Origin: UBA11612 sp963662375
GTDB lineage: Bacteria; Pseudomonadota; Alphaproteobacteria; Rhodospirillales; Rhodospirillaceae
DNA length: 64,000 bases
Direction of reading: 5' to 3'
NCBI GenBank assembly: GCA_963662375.2
Contig: CAXXRP010000015.1
Span: 186,001 to 250,000, forward strand
The notes under the pieces were generated by a model that was not told where the DNA came from, searched no databases, and worked only from the letters and a program-made list of their open reading frames with translations. Each line of letters opens with the position of its first letter. The first letter of the stretch is position 1. The position numbers were made by a program, and so were the translations under genes. This document shows positions 18,294 to 26,881 of the stretch, in pieces.

Positions 18294-19450
18294 GGGAGCT
18301 TGGATTCTTCATGGCGCGGCTGCAGCGCGGCGACATGACCACGGTAGAAAAGCTGCGGCGAATAAGCTGGTCCCTGATCTTCTGGATTTTCTGCATCTTC
18401 GTGCTGGGCTTTGCCATGCTCTATTCCGCTGCCCATGGCAGCTTCGAGCCATGGGCGGCGTCTCAGTCCGTGCGCTTTTTGATAGGGCTAGGTATACTTT
18501 TGGTGGTCACAATTATCGATGTTCGCTTGTTGTTCAAATACGCATACGTCTCCTATTTCATTGTACTTGCGTTTCTCATAGGCGTTGAAGTGAAGGGTAT
18601 TGTTGGAGGTGGCGCACAGCGTTGGATTGATCTCGGGTTTTGCAATTTTCAACCGTCCGAGCTTATGAAGCCAGTACTATTGCTCGCGCTAGCCCGTTAC
18701 TTTCACGGATTTGATATGGATAAAATCGGGCGGCCCGCAGCACTTGTCGCCCCGATCCTTCTTATCGTCAGTCCGGCGTTTTTAATCTACCTTCAGCCTG
18801 ACTTGGGCACCACACTTATAATCCTCATAAGTTCGGCAACGCTCTTGTTCATGGCCGGCGTGCGTATATGGAAATTTGCAGTTGTCGGGGTCTTGGGTCT
18901 TGGCGCACTGCCTATTGTTTGGGATATGTTGCGTGAATACCAGAAAGACCGTGTCCTCACCTTCCTCGATCCTGGGAGGGATCCCCTCGGCGCGGGCTAC
19001 CACATTCTCCAGTCCAAAATCGCGATGGGCTCCGGCGGGGTTTTCGGTAAGGGCTTTCTGGCGGGAACCCAAAGTCATTTAAACTTCTTGCCCGAGCGCC
19101 AGACCGATTTCATATTCACGATGTTAACCGAGGAACTCGGTATGATCGGCGGCCTTGTTTTGCTGGCGCTTTATGTTGTTATCCTCGTCTATGGTTACGC
19201 CATCGCCTTCGGGTGCCGCCATCAATTTGGCCGCCTTGTCGCCATCGGGGTGACCACGAGTTTTTTCCTGTATTTCTTTATCAATATCGCCATGGTTATG
19301 GGGTTGATTCCGATTGTCGGTGTAACGCTGCCGCTCATTTCCTACGGTGGAACGTCACTTCTTACCCTCATGCTGTCCATGGGACTGCTTATGAACATTG
19401 ACGTGCACCGCGACATTCAGATGGGCGTGCACGGCGGCGTTGGCGATTAA
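18290..19450 (+). CDS. rodA: SEDS peptidoglycan glycosyltransferase RodA
   Basis: The 386-residue polytopic membrane protein has about ten hydrophobic segments. Family motifs include GGGAQRWIDLGFCNFQPSE, LQPDLGTTLIIL, LPERQTDFIFTMLTEELG, and the late PLISYGGTSLLTLM. RodA polymerises lipid II into glycan strands with PBP2. It closes the mreB-mreC-mreD-mrdA-rodA operon; the first ATG overlaps mrdA by 4 bases, and an internal ATG at 18311 is also possible. Confidence 0.95.
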   Translation: MRELGFFMARLQRGDMTTVEKLRRISWSLIFWIFCIFVLGFAMLYSAAHGSFEPWAASQSVRFLIGLGILLVVTIIDVRLLFKYAYVSYFIVLAFLIGVEVKGIVGGGAQRWIDLGFCNFQPSELMKPVLLLALARYFHGFDMDKIGRPAALVAPILLIVSPAFLIYLQPDLGTTLIILISSATLLFMAGVRIWKFAVVGVLGLGALPIVWDMLREYQKDRVLTFLDPGRDPLGAGYHILQSKIAMGSGGVFGKGFLAGTQSHLNFLPERQTDFIFTMLTEELGMIGGLVLLALYVVILVYGYAIAFGCRHQFGRLVAIGVTTSFFLYFFINIAMVMGLIPIVGVTLPLISYGGTSLLTLMLSMGLLMNIDVHRDIQMGVHGGVGD

Positions 19451-19595
19451 ACCGACCTCGCCAATCACCCTCTATAGCACCGGCGTAGAGTTATTTTTAC
19501 CTTTGTTTCCAATGACCTCGCAGACTTGTCACCGGCGCTCATAGGTTCTATAAGAACCGCCCTTCTCTGTCCGGTTAGACATCGGCGATCCGTGG

Positions 19596-19671
<76 letters not shown>

Positions 19672-19808
19672 AGGAATTCAAGGGCTTAGGCCACATCGGC
19701 CTGCGCCTTTTCTTTTCAGGTAAGCGATAGGTAAGCATTGGGGGCAAATATGGCCTTGCTCGCCCAAGGTGCTGATAGCACCCTCCTTACCGGGGGAGGG
19801 AAGCCGAA

Positions 19809-20592
19809 ATGGGCCACGTAAGACTGGGCGTCCTGTCTAAATCGCGGAAGTGGAACCAGGTCGTCGATGAATTGCGGCTCGGCGCGGAAGTCGAAGCTGT
19901 TGCGGCATCCGCCGCAGATGCAGCAGAACGCGCTCTCCAGGCGGCATCGGACGACCCGGCGTTTCTGCACACTTTCTGGCTCCTGACGCAGGTTCCTCTC
20001 GCCGCGCGGGGGCCAGACTTTGCCGACGATCTGCGTCGCCTCGGCGTTCAGGTGCCAGAGCATCCCGGCCTCATGGATGTGGTCGCCGCGATCTCCGATT
20101 GTGTCGATCGCCACGCACGGGAACAGGGGGGGACGCACCGACCTCGGCGAAATGGCCCAAATGGCGGCTGTGGAGACCCTTGTGGCATTGGTCGGGCAGG
20201 GCCTGCCTTCACTGTTCGAACCCAACGCGGGAGAGGTCCAGCGGGAGATCGGACGGTTCGCCGGTGGAGACCGCTTCAGCGCCCTGGCGCGGGAGTTCTT
20301 CGCCCGCCTCACGCAGCGGAGCCTCGATTATTACCTCAGCCGCGAACTCGGCAACCATATCGGCACTGACCAGCGGTTTCGGGACGATGCTGAACGGTCA
20401 CAGTTTGACGAGGCTCTCGCCCGTCATTGCCGGGAAGCATCGCGGATCGTCGAGGCGTTCGCCGGAGGGTGGTATGGCAAGAACGTCTATCAGGGGGGCG
20501 GACTGACCCCGGACGCCGTTCGCCGGTTTGTCCCGGTCGCGTTCAAGAAAATCCGCGCCGAACTTCGGAAGCGACGAGATGCAGACGAATGA
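19809..20592 (+). pseudogene. Unrecognised partner gene of the QueC-like protein, frameshifted at a G7 run
   Basis: I do not recognise this family. The frame from the ATG at 19809 (MGHVRLGVLSKSRKW) stays coherent to HAREQGG at about residue 109; from there the coherent protein continues one frame over with RTDLGEMAQMAAVE and ends at 20592. Seven G's at 20125-20131 mark the break; six would restore one 260-residue protein. It is mostly helical and soluble, with YYLSRELGNHIG near 180 and FKKIRAELRKRR at the end. It starts Met-Gly, which matters if the QueC-like neighbour modifies N-terminal glycine. It overlaps that neighbour by 14 bases. The shift may be a sequencing error, phase variation or real decay. 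Confidence 0.7.
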
Positions 20593-22447
20593 GCATCTCG
20601 TGCTGTGCGGCGGTATGGATGAGCCGCAGGTGGCCAGAGGGCAAAGTCTCCGCCTTGACCTACACGGCAAATCACCGAACGTTCGCCTTCAGATATCGGA
20701 CATCAGCCGGCCGCTCCTGGCGAAGGTTCCGGACGTTCTCGCCGATCTTCTGGAAGTCGCCAGCTACGTCTACGCCGCAGACAGCGCGATTTCGCGTGGG
20801 GGAAAGATCGATGCGCAAATGGGAAGGGGGTGGCGTCGAAAATTCAGGTTCGAGATTCCAGTTCGCCGGCCCGACATCTGGTCTTCCGATCCTGTCTTGT
20901 CCGCGCTCGTCGAGACGCTGGGCTTCCTTTCCGATGACAGCTACGAGTTCGAGTTCAGGGCGACCATCGATGCACCGATCATGGCGAAATACTTCGAGTT
21001 CAAGGGCAAAGCGGAAACGGCGTTTACGCCCGATGAGGTGATCCTGTTCTCGGGGGGGCTTGATTCCCTCTCTGGCACGGTCGAGAAACTGGTCGGGTCT
21101 GGCAAGAGTGTTGCGCTCGTAAGCCATCGTTCTGCAAGCAAGATGGCTGCAGTACAGAAAGGCCTTGTGGACAAGCTATGCAGACGATTCGGCAACGACC
21201 GTATGCTCCATGTTCCCGTCTGGGCGAATCTCGATGGTAGCCTCAGCAATGAGCCGACCCACCGGACACGGTCTTTCCTTTTCGCGGCGCTCGGAGTCGT
21301 TACCGCGAGAATGTTCGGTCGCGACAGTATCCGTTTTTTCGAGAATGGCGTGGTCAGCTTGAATCTGCCACCGGTTGCCCAGGTCGTCGGCGCCAGGGCG
21401 ACACGAACGACGCATCCGCAGACCCTGGCGGGATTCCAGAGCTTGTTCTCTGCGGTGCTCGGCCGCGACTTCGGTGTCGACAATCCGTTCGTCTGGACGA
21501 CGAAGACAGAAGTCATCGAACGAATAGCGGCGAACGGTTGCAGCGACCTCATCAGGGACACCCGGAGCTGCACCCGCGTCCACGACATGACGAAGCTTCA
21601 TCCCCATTGCGGGCAATGCTCGCAATGCATCGATCGCCGTTTTGCAGTGCTTGCCGCCGGTCAGGAACACGAGGATCCCGCCGAAGCCTACAAGGTTGAT
21701 CTCTTTACCGACAAACGTCCGGCCGGACCGGACCGTGAAATGGCGCTCGGATATGTCCGATCGGCGACCATGGTGAGTGGGATGGAAGACACGGCCTTCT
21801 TCGCCCGGTACGGCGAGGCGAGCCGGGTTGTTCGACACTTCTCCGAACCGGCGGATGTTGTGGCAGAACGCATCTTCGACCTTTATCGACGTCACGCATC
21901 GGCCGTCTGTCGTGTCTTCGACGGTGCCATCGCATCGCATCAAGAAGCCCTGCGCCAAGGCGACCTTCCTGCCGACAGCCTTCTTCTGCTCGTCGTCGTT
22001 CAGTACCAGGGTGGCGCCCCCTACTACGTTCCAAGCGAGATGCCGGAACAGCTCGCCGTGGTTCGCGTGGAAACCAGGATCGCCATCGACGAAGAAGAGC
22101 AGAGCGTCGTTTTTGACGGTTGGGGCGAAGTCAAGGGCGTTGGCGCGGCGTTGATAATCGCTCTCATGGCGCCCTTCCTGCAGGCGATGCTTGAAGGAAT
22201 TTCCCCGGAGCGATATCCCTTCACCGAGAGCCGTGAGCTATGTCGCAAGACCGGTTGTGACAACGAGGAAACACTCCGTAAGCGTGTCCTGCGCTGCCGG
22301 AACCACATCAAGAAATTGGCCAAGGCGGCCGGCGATTCTCCGCCGTCGATCGAGTCCGTTATAGAAAGCAACCAATGGCGCGGCTACAGGCTGAACCCGG
22401 ATCGGGTCAGGATTTTGGCGCTGACCGAGGTTCGTCAGAGCACATAG
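20579..22447 (+). CDS. QueC-like PP-loop protein with C-terminal winged-helix-like region
   Basis: The 622-residue protein has an N-terminal beta-rich region (about 1-145) with no family I recognise. A QueC-like ATP pyrophosphatase domain follows, with PP-loop SGGLDS at 158-163 and a zinc site C331, C344, C347, C350 (HCGQCSQC). The C-terminal 80 residues (LRKRVLRCRNHIKKL, then IESNQWRGYRL) resemble a response-regulator-type winged helix. QueC makes 7-cyano-7-deazaguanine, but housekeeping QueC has only about 230 residues. Larger QueC-like proteins occur in the Qat and type IV CBASS defence systems. The ATG at 20579 has GGAAG upstream and overlaps the partner gene by 14 bases. No other queuosine genes are near. 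Confidence 0.8.
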   Translation: MQTNEHLVLCGGMDEPQVARGQSLRLDLHGKSPNVRLQISDISRPLLAKVPDVLADLLEVASYVYAADSAISRGGKIDAQMGRGWRRKFRFEIPVRRPDIWSSDPVLSALVETLGFLSDDSYEFEFRATIDAPIMAKYFEFKGKAETAFTPDEVILFSGGLDSLSGTVEKLVGSGKSVALVSHRSASKMAAVQKGLVDKLCRRFGNDRMLHVPVWANLDGSLSNEPTHRTRSFLFAALGVVTARMFGRDSIRFFENGVVSLNLPPVAQVVGARATRTTHPQTLAGFQSLFSAVLGRDFGVDNPFVWTTKTEVIERIAANGCSDLIRDTRSCTRVHDMTKLHPHCGQCSQCIDRRFAVLAAGQEHEDPAEAYKVDLFTDKRPAGPDREMALGYVRSATMVSGMEDTAFFARYGEASRVVRHFSEPADVVAERIFDLYRRHASAVCRVFDGAIASHQEALRQGDLPADSLLLLVVVQYQGGAPYYVPSEMPEQLAVVRVETRIAIDEEEQSVVFDGWGEVKGVGAALIIALMAPFLQAMLEGISPERYPFTESRELCRKTGCDNEETLRKRVLRCRNHIKKLAKAAGDSPPSIESVIESNQWRGYRLNPDRVRILALTEVRQST

Positions 22448-22533
22448 GTCACGCTTCTCCGCCAAGAGGTCACGCTTCTGCACGTTGACCCGTGAAAATC
22501 AGAGGAGTGAAGGCGCATTTAGGTCACGACTTT
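22446..22533 (+). repeat. Three direct repeats after the QueC-like gene
   Basis: AGGTCACGCTTCT occurs at 22446-22458 and 22467-22479, 21 bases apart, and a related AGGTCACGACTTT begins at 22521. They lie between the QueC-like gene and the AlpA-like regulator gene. Spacing of two helical turns suggests protein-binding sites, perhaps operators for the regulator or iterons of a replicative element. Confidence 0.55.
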
Positions 22534-22639
22534 CCACGCGGCCGTCCACAGATAAATCGATCCAGAAGGTCCAAGTTCTTTCGTGAAATCAGGCGACCCG
22601 CCGTGCTTAGGAGCGCGTCACGAAGGAGAAAACAGGACC

Positions 22640-22867
22640 ATGCAGCATATCGACCAAAAGGAACTGGCGAGACGTTGGCTAATCTCGCCGCGAACGCTCG
22701 AACAGTGGCGATGGCAGGGCCGTGGTCCCCGGTTCTTGAAGTTGGGCGGGCGCGTTCTTTATCGGGTGGCCGACGTTGAGGCTTACGAGGCAGATAACCT
22801 TCATTTCAACACTGTCGCTTCGTCCGGAAGTGGAGTCGTCGAAAACCCTGGTCATGGCTGCCGCTGA
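22640..22867 (+). CDS. AlpA/excisionase-type helix-turn-helix protein
   Basis: The 75-residue protein is a single MerR-like helix-turn-helix of the kind found in phage AlpA regulators and excisionases: LARRWLISPRTLEQWRWQGRGP, a wing with FLKLGGRVLYR, then VADVEAYEA. The ATG at 22640 follows AAGGAGAA and AGGACC. An upstream extension of the same frame lacks a good start. Such proteins regulate excision or transcription in integrated elements, which fits its place before a primase gene in an island beside tRNA-Lys. Confidence 0.8.
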   Translation: MQHIDQKELARRWLISPRTLEQWRWQGRGPRFLKLGGRVLYRVADVEAYEADNLHFNTVASSGSGVVENPGHGCR

Positions 22868-23549
22868 CGCCATCGCCAAGGCCCTCGGCGGGCGCAAGGC
22901 CGGAATAGGATGGATCGCCCGCTGTCCCGCCCACGACGACCGCAATCCCAGCCTGTCCCTATCGACCGGGAGGGGCGGCAAGGTTCTCTTGCGGTGCCAT
23001 GCCGGATGCGATCAGGCTCAGGTGATCGACGCGCTGCGCGCCCGTGGCCTATGGGAACATCGCGGACGGCGTTGCGGCAGGCCTCGTGCCGCCAGGGCCG
23101 ATCACCCGAAGAACGCGCCGTCGGAACGCGACGAAACGGACAGGATCGAATACGCGCTCCGCATCTGGCGGGTGGCGGTGCCGGCATCGAACACCCTGGC
23201 CGAGACATATCTGCAATCGCGTGGCCTGTGCCTGCCGCTTTCCTCGACCTTGCGGTTCCACGGGGGATTGAAGCACCCTTCGGGGGGCATATGGCCCGCC
23301 ATGGTGGCGCTGGTGATGCGGGGTTCCGACGACGCGCCGCAGGCCATCCACCGCACGTTTCTGACTCGCGACGGGTCTGGTAAGGCCCCGGTAGATCCGC
23401 AAAAAATGATGCTCGGTCCCTGCCGGCGCGGAGCGGTCCGGCTTACGACGCCCACCGACCTGTTGATGGTGGGCGAAGGGATCGAGACCTGCCTCGCGGC
23501 CATGCAGGTGACGGGAAACCCCGCCTGGGCGGCACTGTCCACCTCCGGG
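22854..23549 (+). pseudogene. Phage/plasmid-type primase with zinc finger and Toprim domain, cut by IS21 element
   Basis: The frame from the ATG at 22854 begins MAAADAIAKALGG. It has a CHC2-like zinc motif (CPAHDDRNPS, then CHAGC) near residues 24-52, and a Toprim start (LLMVGEGIETCLAAM) near 205-219. Proteins of this type are primase-helicase parts of integrative elements and continue well beyond this point. Coding is broken at the left end of the IS21-family element after ALSTSG, and its remainder is not present beyond the right end. It overlaps the AlpA-like gene by 14 bases. Confidence 0.8.
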
Positions 23550-23556
23550 TGTGGAA

Positions 23557-23577
23557 CGGCGTGCAATGTTGACCCCT
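23557..23577 (+). repeat. Left copy of the IS21 inverted repeat
   Basis: These 21 bases, containing TGCAATGTTGACCCCT, are the exact inverse complement of 26043-26063. They probably form transposase-binding sites at the element ends. Confidence 0.85.
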
Positions 23578-23664
23578 GTTGAGGGGTGATCGGCGTCCAA
23601 ATTTGACCCCCTGAGCCTGGCTAGTCCAAGTCACCTCGTTTTTGGGCGGACGAGGTGGTGGGGG

Positions 23665-25176
23665 ATGTTGGTCGTGGAGACGATAGCGCGGATCCGGCGG
23701 GAGTATTTCGTCAAGGGGAAGCCGATCAAGGAGATCGTGCGGGACGTGAAGGTCTCGCGCAACACGGTGCGCAAGGTGATCCGTTCGCAGGCGACGGCGT
23801 TCACCTACGACCGGCGGGTCCAGCCGATGCCGAAGCTGGGGCCGTGGACGGCCGAGCTGGAGCGGATGCTGGAGGCCAACGAGACCAAGTCGAAGCGGGA
23901 GCGGCTGACGCTGCTACGGATCTCCGAAGCCCTCGAGGGTCTGGGCTATGGCGGCGGCTACGACGCGGTGCGGCGCTACGCCAAGGCGTGGCGGTGGCGC
24001 CGTTCGGCATCGACGGCGCAGACCTATGTGCCGTTGGTGTTCTCGCCGGGCGAGGCCTATCAGTTCGACTGGAGCCACGAGTACGTGGTGCTGGCGGGGG
24101 TGACGACCAAGGTCAAGGTCGCGCACGTCCGGCTGTGCCACAGCCGAATGTTCTTCGTCCGCGCTTATCCGCGCGAGAGCCAGGAGATGGTGTTCGACGC
24201 CCACGACCGGGCATTCCGGCTGTTCCAGGGTGCCTGCCGGCGAGGCATCTACGACAACATGAAGACGGCGGTGCAGACCGTCCTCATCGGCAAGGAGCGC
24301 GCGTTCAACCGGCGCTTCGTGCAGATGTGTGGCCACTACCTGGTCGAACCGACAGCATGCACGCCGGGAGCGGGATGGGAGAAGGGGCAGGTCGAGAACC
24401 AGGTCGGGATCATCCGCGGTCGGTTCTTCACCCCGCGGCTGCGCTTCAAGACCTACGACGAGCTCAACGCCTGGCTCTTGGACCAATGCGTCGCCTACGC
24501 CCGGCGTCATCCCCACCCGGTGTTCAAGGACAGGACTGTCTGGCGGGTGTTCGAGGACGAGCGTCCGTCCCTGGTCGGCTATCGCGGGCCGTTCGACGGC
24601 TTCCACGCGGTCCCGGCGTCGGTGTCGAAGACCTGCCTGGTGCGCTTCGACAGCAACAAGTACAGCGTGGCGGCGCGCGCCGTCGGCCGTCCGGTCGAGG
24701 TCCATGCCTACGCCGATCGCATCGTCATCCGCCAGGACGGCGAGATCGTCGCCGAGCATGCCCGGCGCTTCGGCCGCGACCAGAACGTCTATGACCCGTG
24801 GCACTACGTGCCCGTGCTGGCGAGGAAGCCCGGTGCGCTTCGTAACGGCGCGCCGTTCAAGGACTGGGCGCTGCCCGGCGCCCTGGGTCGCGTGCGCGTC
24901 CGGCTCGCCGGCCACGACGACGGCGACAGGCAGATGGTCGAGATCCTCACCGCCGTGCTGGCGGATGGGCTGGCGGCGGTGGAGGCCGCCTGTGCCGAGG
25001 CGCTCGCTGGCGGCGTGTGCAGCGCCGACGTCGTGCTCAACATCCTCAATCGTCGGCGCCAGCCGTCCGAGACGGCGCCGATCCCGACGCCCGCGAACCT
25101 GCGTCTTCGCTTTGAGCCGGTGGCCGATTGCACCCGCTACGACCGCTTGAGGGGGGTCGGCCATGGAGCGCCATGA
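23665..25176 (+). CDS. istA: IS21 family transposase IstA
   Basis: The 503-residue protein has an N-terminal helix-turn-helix (IKEIVRDVKVSRNTVRKVI, about 21-39) and an integrase-like DDE core. Candidate catalytic residues are the Asp in YQFDWSHEY, the Asp in GIYDNMKTAV and the Glu in GWEKGQVENQVG. A beta-barrel and C-terminal region follow (DRIVIRQDGEIV, then ARRFGRDQNVYDPWHY). It is full length and appears intact. It overlaps istB by 14 bases, the usual coupled arrangement. Confidence 0.95.
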   Translation: MLVVETIARIRREYFVKGKPIKEIVRDVKVSRNTVRKVIRSQATAFTYDRRVQPMPKLGPWTAELERMLEANETKSKRERLTLLRISEALEGLGYGGGYDAVRRYAKAWRWRRSASTAQTYVPLVFSPGEAYQFDWSHEYVVLAGVTTKVKVAHVRLCHSRMFFVRAYPRESQEMVFDAHDRAFRLFQGACRRGIYDNMKTAVQTVLIGKERAFNRRFVQMCGHYLVEPTACTPGAGWEKGQVENQVGIIRGRFFTPRLRFKTYDELNAWLLDQCVAYARRHPHPVFKDRTVWRVFEDERPSLVGYRGPFDGFHAVPASVSKTCLVRFDSNKYSVAARAVGRPVEVHAYADRIVIRQDGEIVAEHARRFGRDQNVYDPWHYVPVLARKPGALRNGAPFKDWALPGALGRVRVRLAGHDDGDRQMVEILTAVLADGLAAVEAACAEALAGGVCSADVVLNILNRRRQPSETAPIPTPANLRLRFEPVADCTRYDRLRGVGHGAP

Positions 25177-25891
25177 GGTCCTGGAGATGATGGCCGCACT
25201 CAAGCTCGCCGGCATGCGCGACGCGTTCGACGAGGTGCTCGCCGACGGCCTCAAGCGCCAGCATCCGATGCAGCGAATCATCGGCGAGCTGTTGAAGGCC
25301 GAGATCGCCGACAAGCAGGCGCGATCCATCAAGTACCAGATGAGTGGCGCCAAGCTGCCGCTGGCCAAGGAGCTGGCCGACTTCGACTTCACCGACACCC
25401 CGGTCAACGAGCCGCTGGTCCGCGAGTTGGCGGTCGGCGGCTTCCTGGCCAACCAGCGCAACGCCGTGCTGATCGGCGGGACCGGCACCGGCAAGAGCCA
25501 TCTCGCCGTCGCCATCGCGCGGGCCTGCATCCGCGATGGCGCCCGGGGCCGCTTCTTCAACGTCGTCGACCTGGTCAACCGGCTCGAGGCCGAAGCCCGC
25601 GCCGGCCGCCAGGGCCGGCTCGCCGATCAGCTGGCCCGGCGCGACCTCGTCATCCTCGACGAGCTCGGCTACCTGCCCTTCGCCCAAACCGGAGGCCAGC
25701 TGCTGTTCCACCTCGTCAGCCGGCTCTACGAGCGCACCTCGATCATCGTCACCACCAACCTGACCTTCGGCGAATGGCCGTCCGTCTTCGGCGACGCCAA
25801 GATGACCACCGCGCTCCTCGATCGTCTGACGCACCACTGCGAGATCATCGAGACCGGAAACGACTCCTGGCGCTTCAAGAATCGGTCCTAA
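25163..25891 (+). CDS. istB: IS21 family helper ATPase IstB
   Basis: The 242-residue AAA+ protein has Walker A GGTGTGKSH near residue 107, Walker B LVILDELGYLPF, and a sensor-like TSIIVTTNLTFGEW. IstB assists IstA in target capture and strand transfer. The C-terminal ALLDRLTHHCEIIETGNDSWRF is typical. It is intact, so this IS copy may still be active. Confidence 0.95.
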   Translation: MERHEVLEMMAALKLAGMRDAFDEVLADGLKRQHPMQRIIGELLKAEIADKQARSIKYQMSGAKLPLAKELADFDFTDTPVNEPLVRELAVGGFLANQRNAVLIGGTGTGKSHLAVAIARACIRDGARGRFFNVVDLVNRLEAEARAGRQGRLADQLARRDLVILDELGYLPFAQTGGQLLFHLVSRLYERTSIIVTTNLTFGEWPSVFGDAKMTTALLDRLTHHCEIIETGNDSWRFKNRS

Positions 25892-26042
25892 AGACAACCG
25901 ATCCACCTGCGGCCCGGTCGCCCAGGTGGGCCCACAGGAACCTCCCACGCGCGGTCCGCCGCCAGCCACGTGGTGGGCGCGTCGGCCCGCGCGCGGGCCC
26001 CTCCTATGGACTACCTGTACGACCTCCGCCGTGCATCCCCAA

Positions 26043-26063
26043 AGGGGTCAACATTGCACGCCG
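26043..26063 (-). repeat. Right copy of the IS21 inverted repeat
   Basis: It is the exact inverse complement of 23557-23577. An additional, diverged outer copy follows at about 26069-26090, and the element ends near 26094. Confidence 0.85.
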
Positions 26064-26094
26064 ATAGGGGGGCAATGTTCAACGCCGATTGACA

Positions 26095-26172
26095 CTGCAC
26101 GGCTTCCGGTTTGATGTAAGCACCGGCGTGCTGGGGCTGCTGGAGGGCGACCGCTTCGCCGCCGTGGAGTGA
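26095..26172 (+). pseudogene. C-terminal gene fragment, possibly beta-carbonic anhydrase
   Basis: Directly beyond the right IS end, an open frame reads LHGFRFDVSTGVLGLL, then EGDRFAAVE and a stop. This resembles the usual end of beta-class carbonic anhydrases (LHGWxFDIxTGxL). The rest of the gene is absent, and it is not the continuation of the interrupted primase. It therefore marks a deletion joined by the IS. The family call is a judgement from 25 residues only. Confidence 0.4.
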
Positions 26173-26197
26173 CCAAGAGGCGGGAGCCTACCGTTTG

Positions 26198-26857
26198 ATG
26201 ACGCGCGTATCAGTAAGTATTTGCTTGATTCTGTTGTTACATCCTCAACCTGTCACGGCTGAGTTAAGCCAGTTTGAGATTCAATTTATCCAGGGGGCGC
26301 TCGGAACAGATTCTGTTGTTTTTGGAGCCACGACCTCCCGAGGCAAGGTGCTCGGATGCACGCTTATATATCGCGCCCCGGCCCTTGATCATGTCTATAA
26401 GGGCGGGCAGCCTATCTCCATAGTCGGGAACATTGCGATCAGCTCGGTAAATGGTGCGATGGTTCCAAGCCTTAAAATCGTTCTCAATGACTTTGTCACA
26501 GTGCTACCGTCAGTTGTCACAGGTCCGGACACGCCGGAATTTGCTTATCTGGAATCAGTTGACGGTCAAAATATCGCGCAGTCCGTTATTGACCAGACTG
26601 AATCCGATACTCCAGGGAGTCTGTTCGGCGTTTTGAAAACTGATGATCAGTTTCTGCGACTTTTCGAATCGATGATGCTCTCCGAAAAAGTCTTTGTAGT
26701 TTTTAACCGACGGGGCGGCCAGTTGGACATGAAGGTTCCGCTCGACCTCACTGTTGTCGAGTCAAGATATGACACGTCATCCCAGAAGAACGCGCGGCGC
26801 AGAGACTCATCGGAAACGCGAAAATTTGCGAATTGCGTTGGGCAATTCAATAAGTGA
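26198..26857 (+). CDS. Exported protein of unknown function
   Basis: I do not recognise it. The ATG at 26198, about 11 bases after GAGGCGGGAG, starts a clear signal peptide (VSICLILLLHPQPVTA, cleavage near residue 22). The mature part of about 195 residues has mixed beta/alpha character, with TTSRGKVLGCTLIYRAP near 45-62 and a basic, polar C-terminus (SSQKNARRRDSSETRKF). Two cysteines near the start and end of the mature domain could pair. Its codon use is AT-richer than the IS beside it. It may be chromosomal backbone or island cargo. Confidence 0.6.
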   Translation: MTRVSVSICLILLLHPQPVTAELSQFEIQFIQGALGTDSVVFGATTSRGKVLGCTLIYRAPALDHVYKGGQPISIVGNIAISSVNGAMVPSLKIVLNDFVTVLPSVVTGPDTPEFAYLESVDGQNIAQSVIDQTESDTPGSLFGVLKTDDQFLRLFESMMLSEKVFVVFNRRGGQLDMKVPLDLTVVESRYDTSSQKNARRRDSSETRKFANCVGQFNK

Positions 26858-26881
26858 GTAACTAGAATTTATTGGTTCCGC

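Larger units (their letters stand above)
23550..26094 (+). mobile_element. IS21-family insertion sequence (istA-istB)
   Basis: The element of about 2.5 kb carries istA and istB. Its ends begin TGT and share an imperfect inverted repeat that includes CGGCGT and a C-rich block. A 21-base perfect inverted repeat occurs at 23557-23577 and 26043-26063, and further diverged copies lie at about 23587-23608 and 26069-26090; multiple terminal repeats are typical of IS21. No matching target duplication flanks it: the left side is primase coding, the right side is a different gene fragment. That suggests adjacent deletion or recombination after insertion. Its G+C content is clearly above that of the flanking genes. 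Confidence 0.88.

Noticed and set aside
19809..22447. A complete Qat or type IV CBASS system.
   Set aside because: No ATPase (QatA), TatD-like nuclease (QatD), CD-NTase, TGT-like or effector gene is present; only the QueC-like component resembles those systems.
23914..25578. Long minus-strand open frame opposite istA and istB.
   Set aside because: High G+C content keeps the opposite strand open; the plus strand holds complete IstA and IstB.
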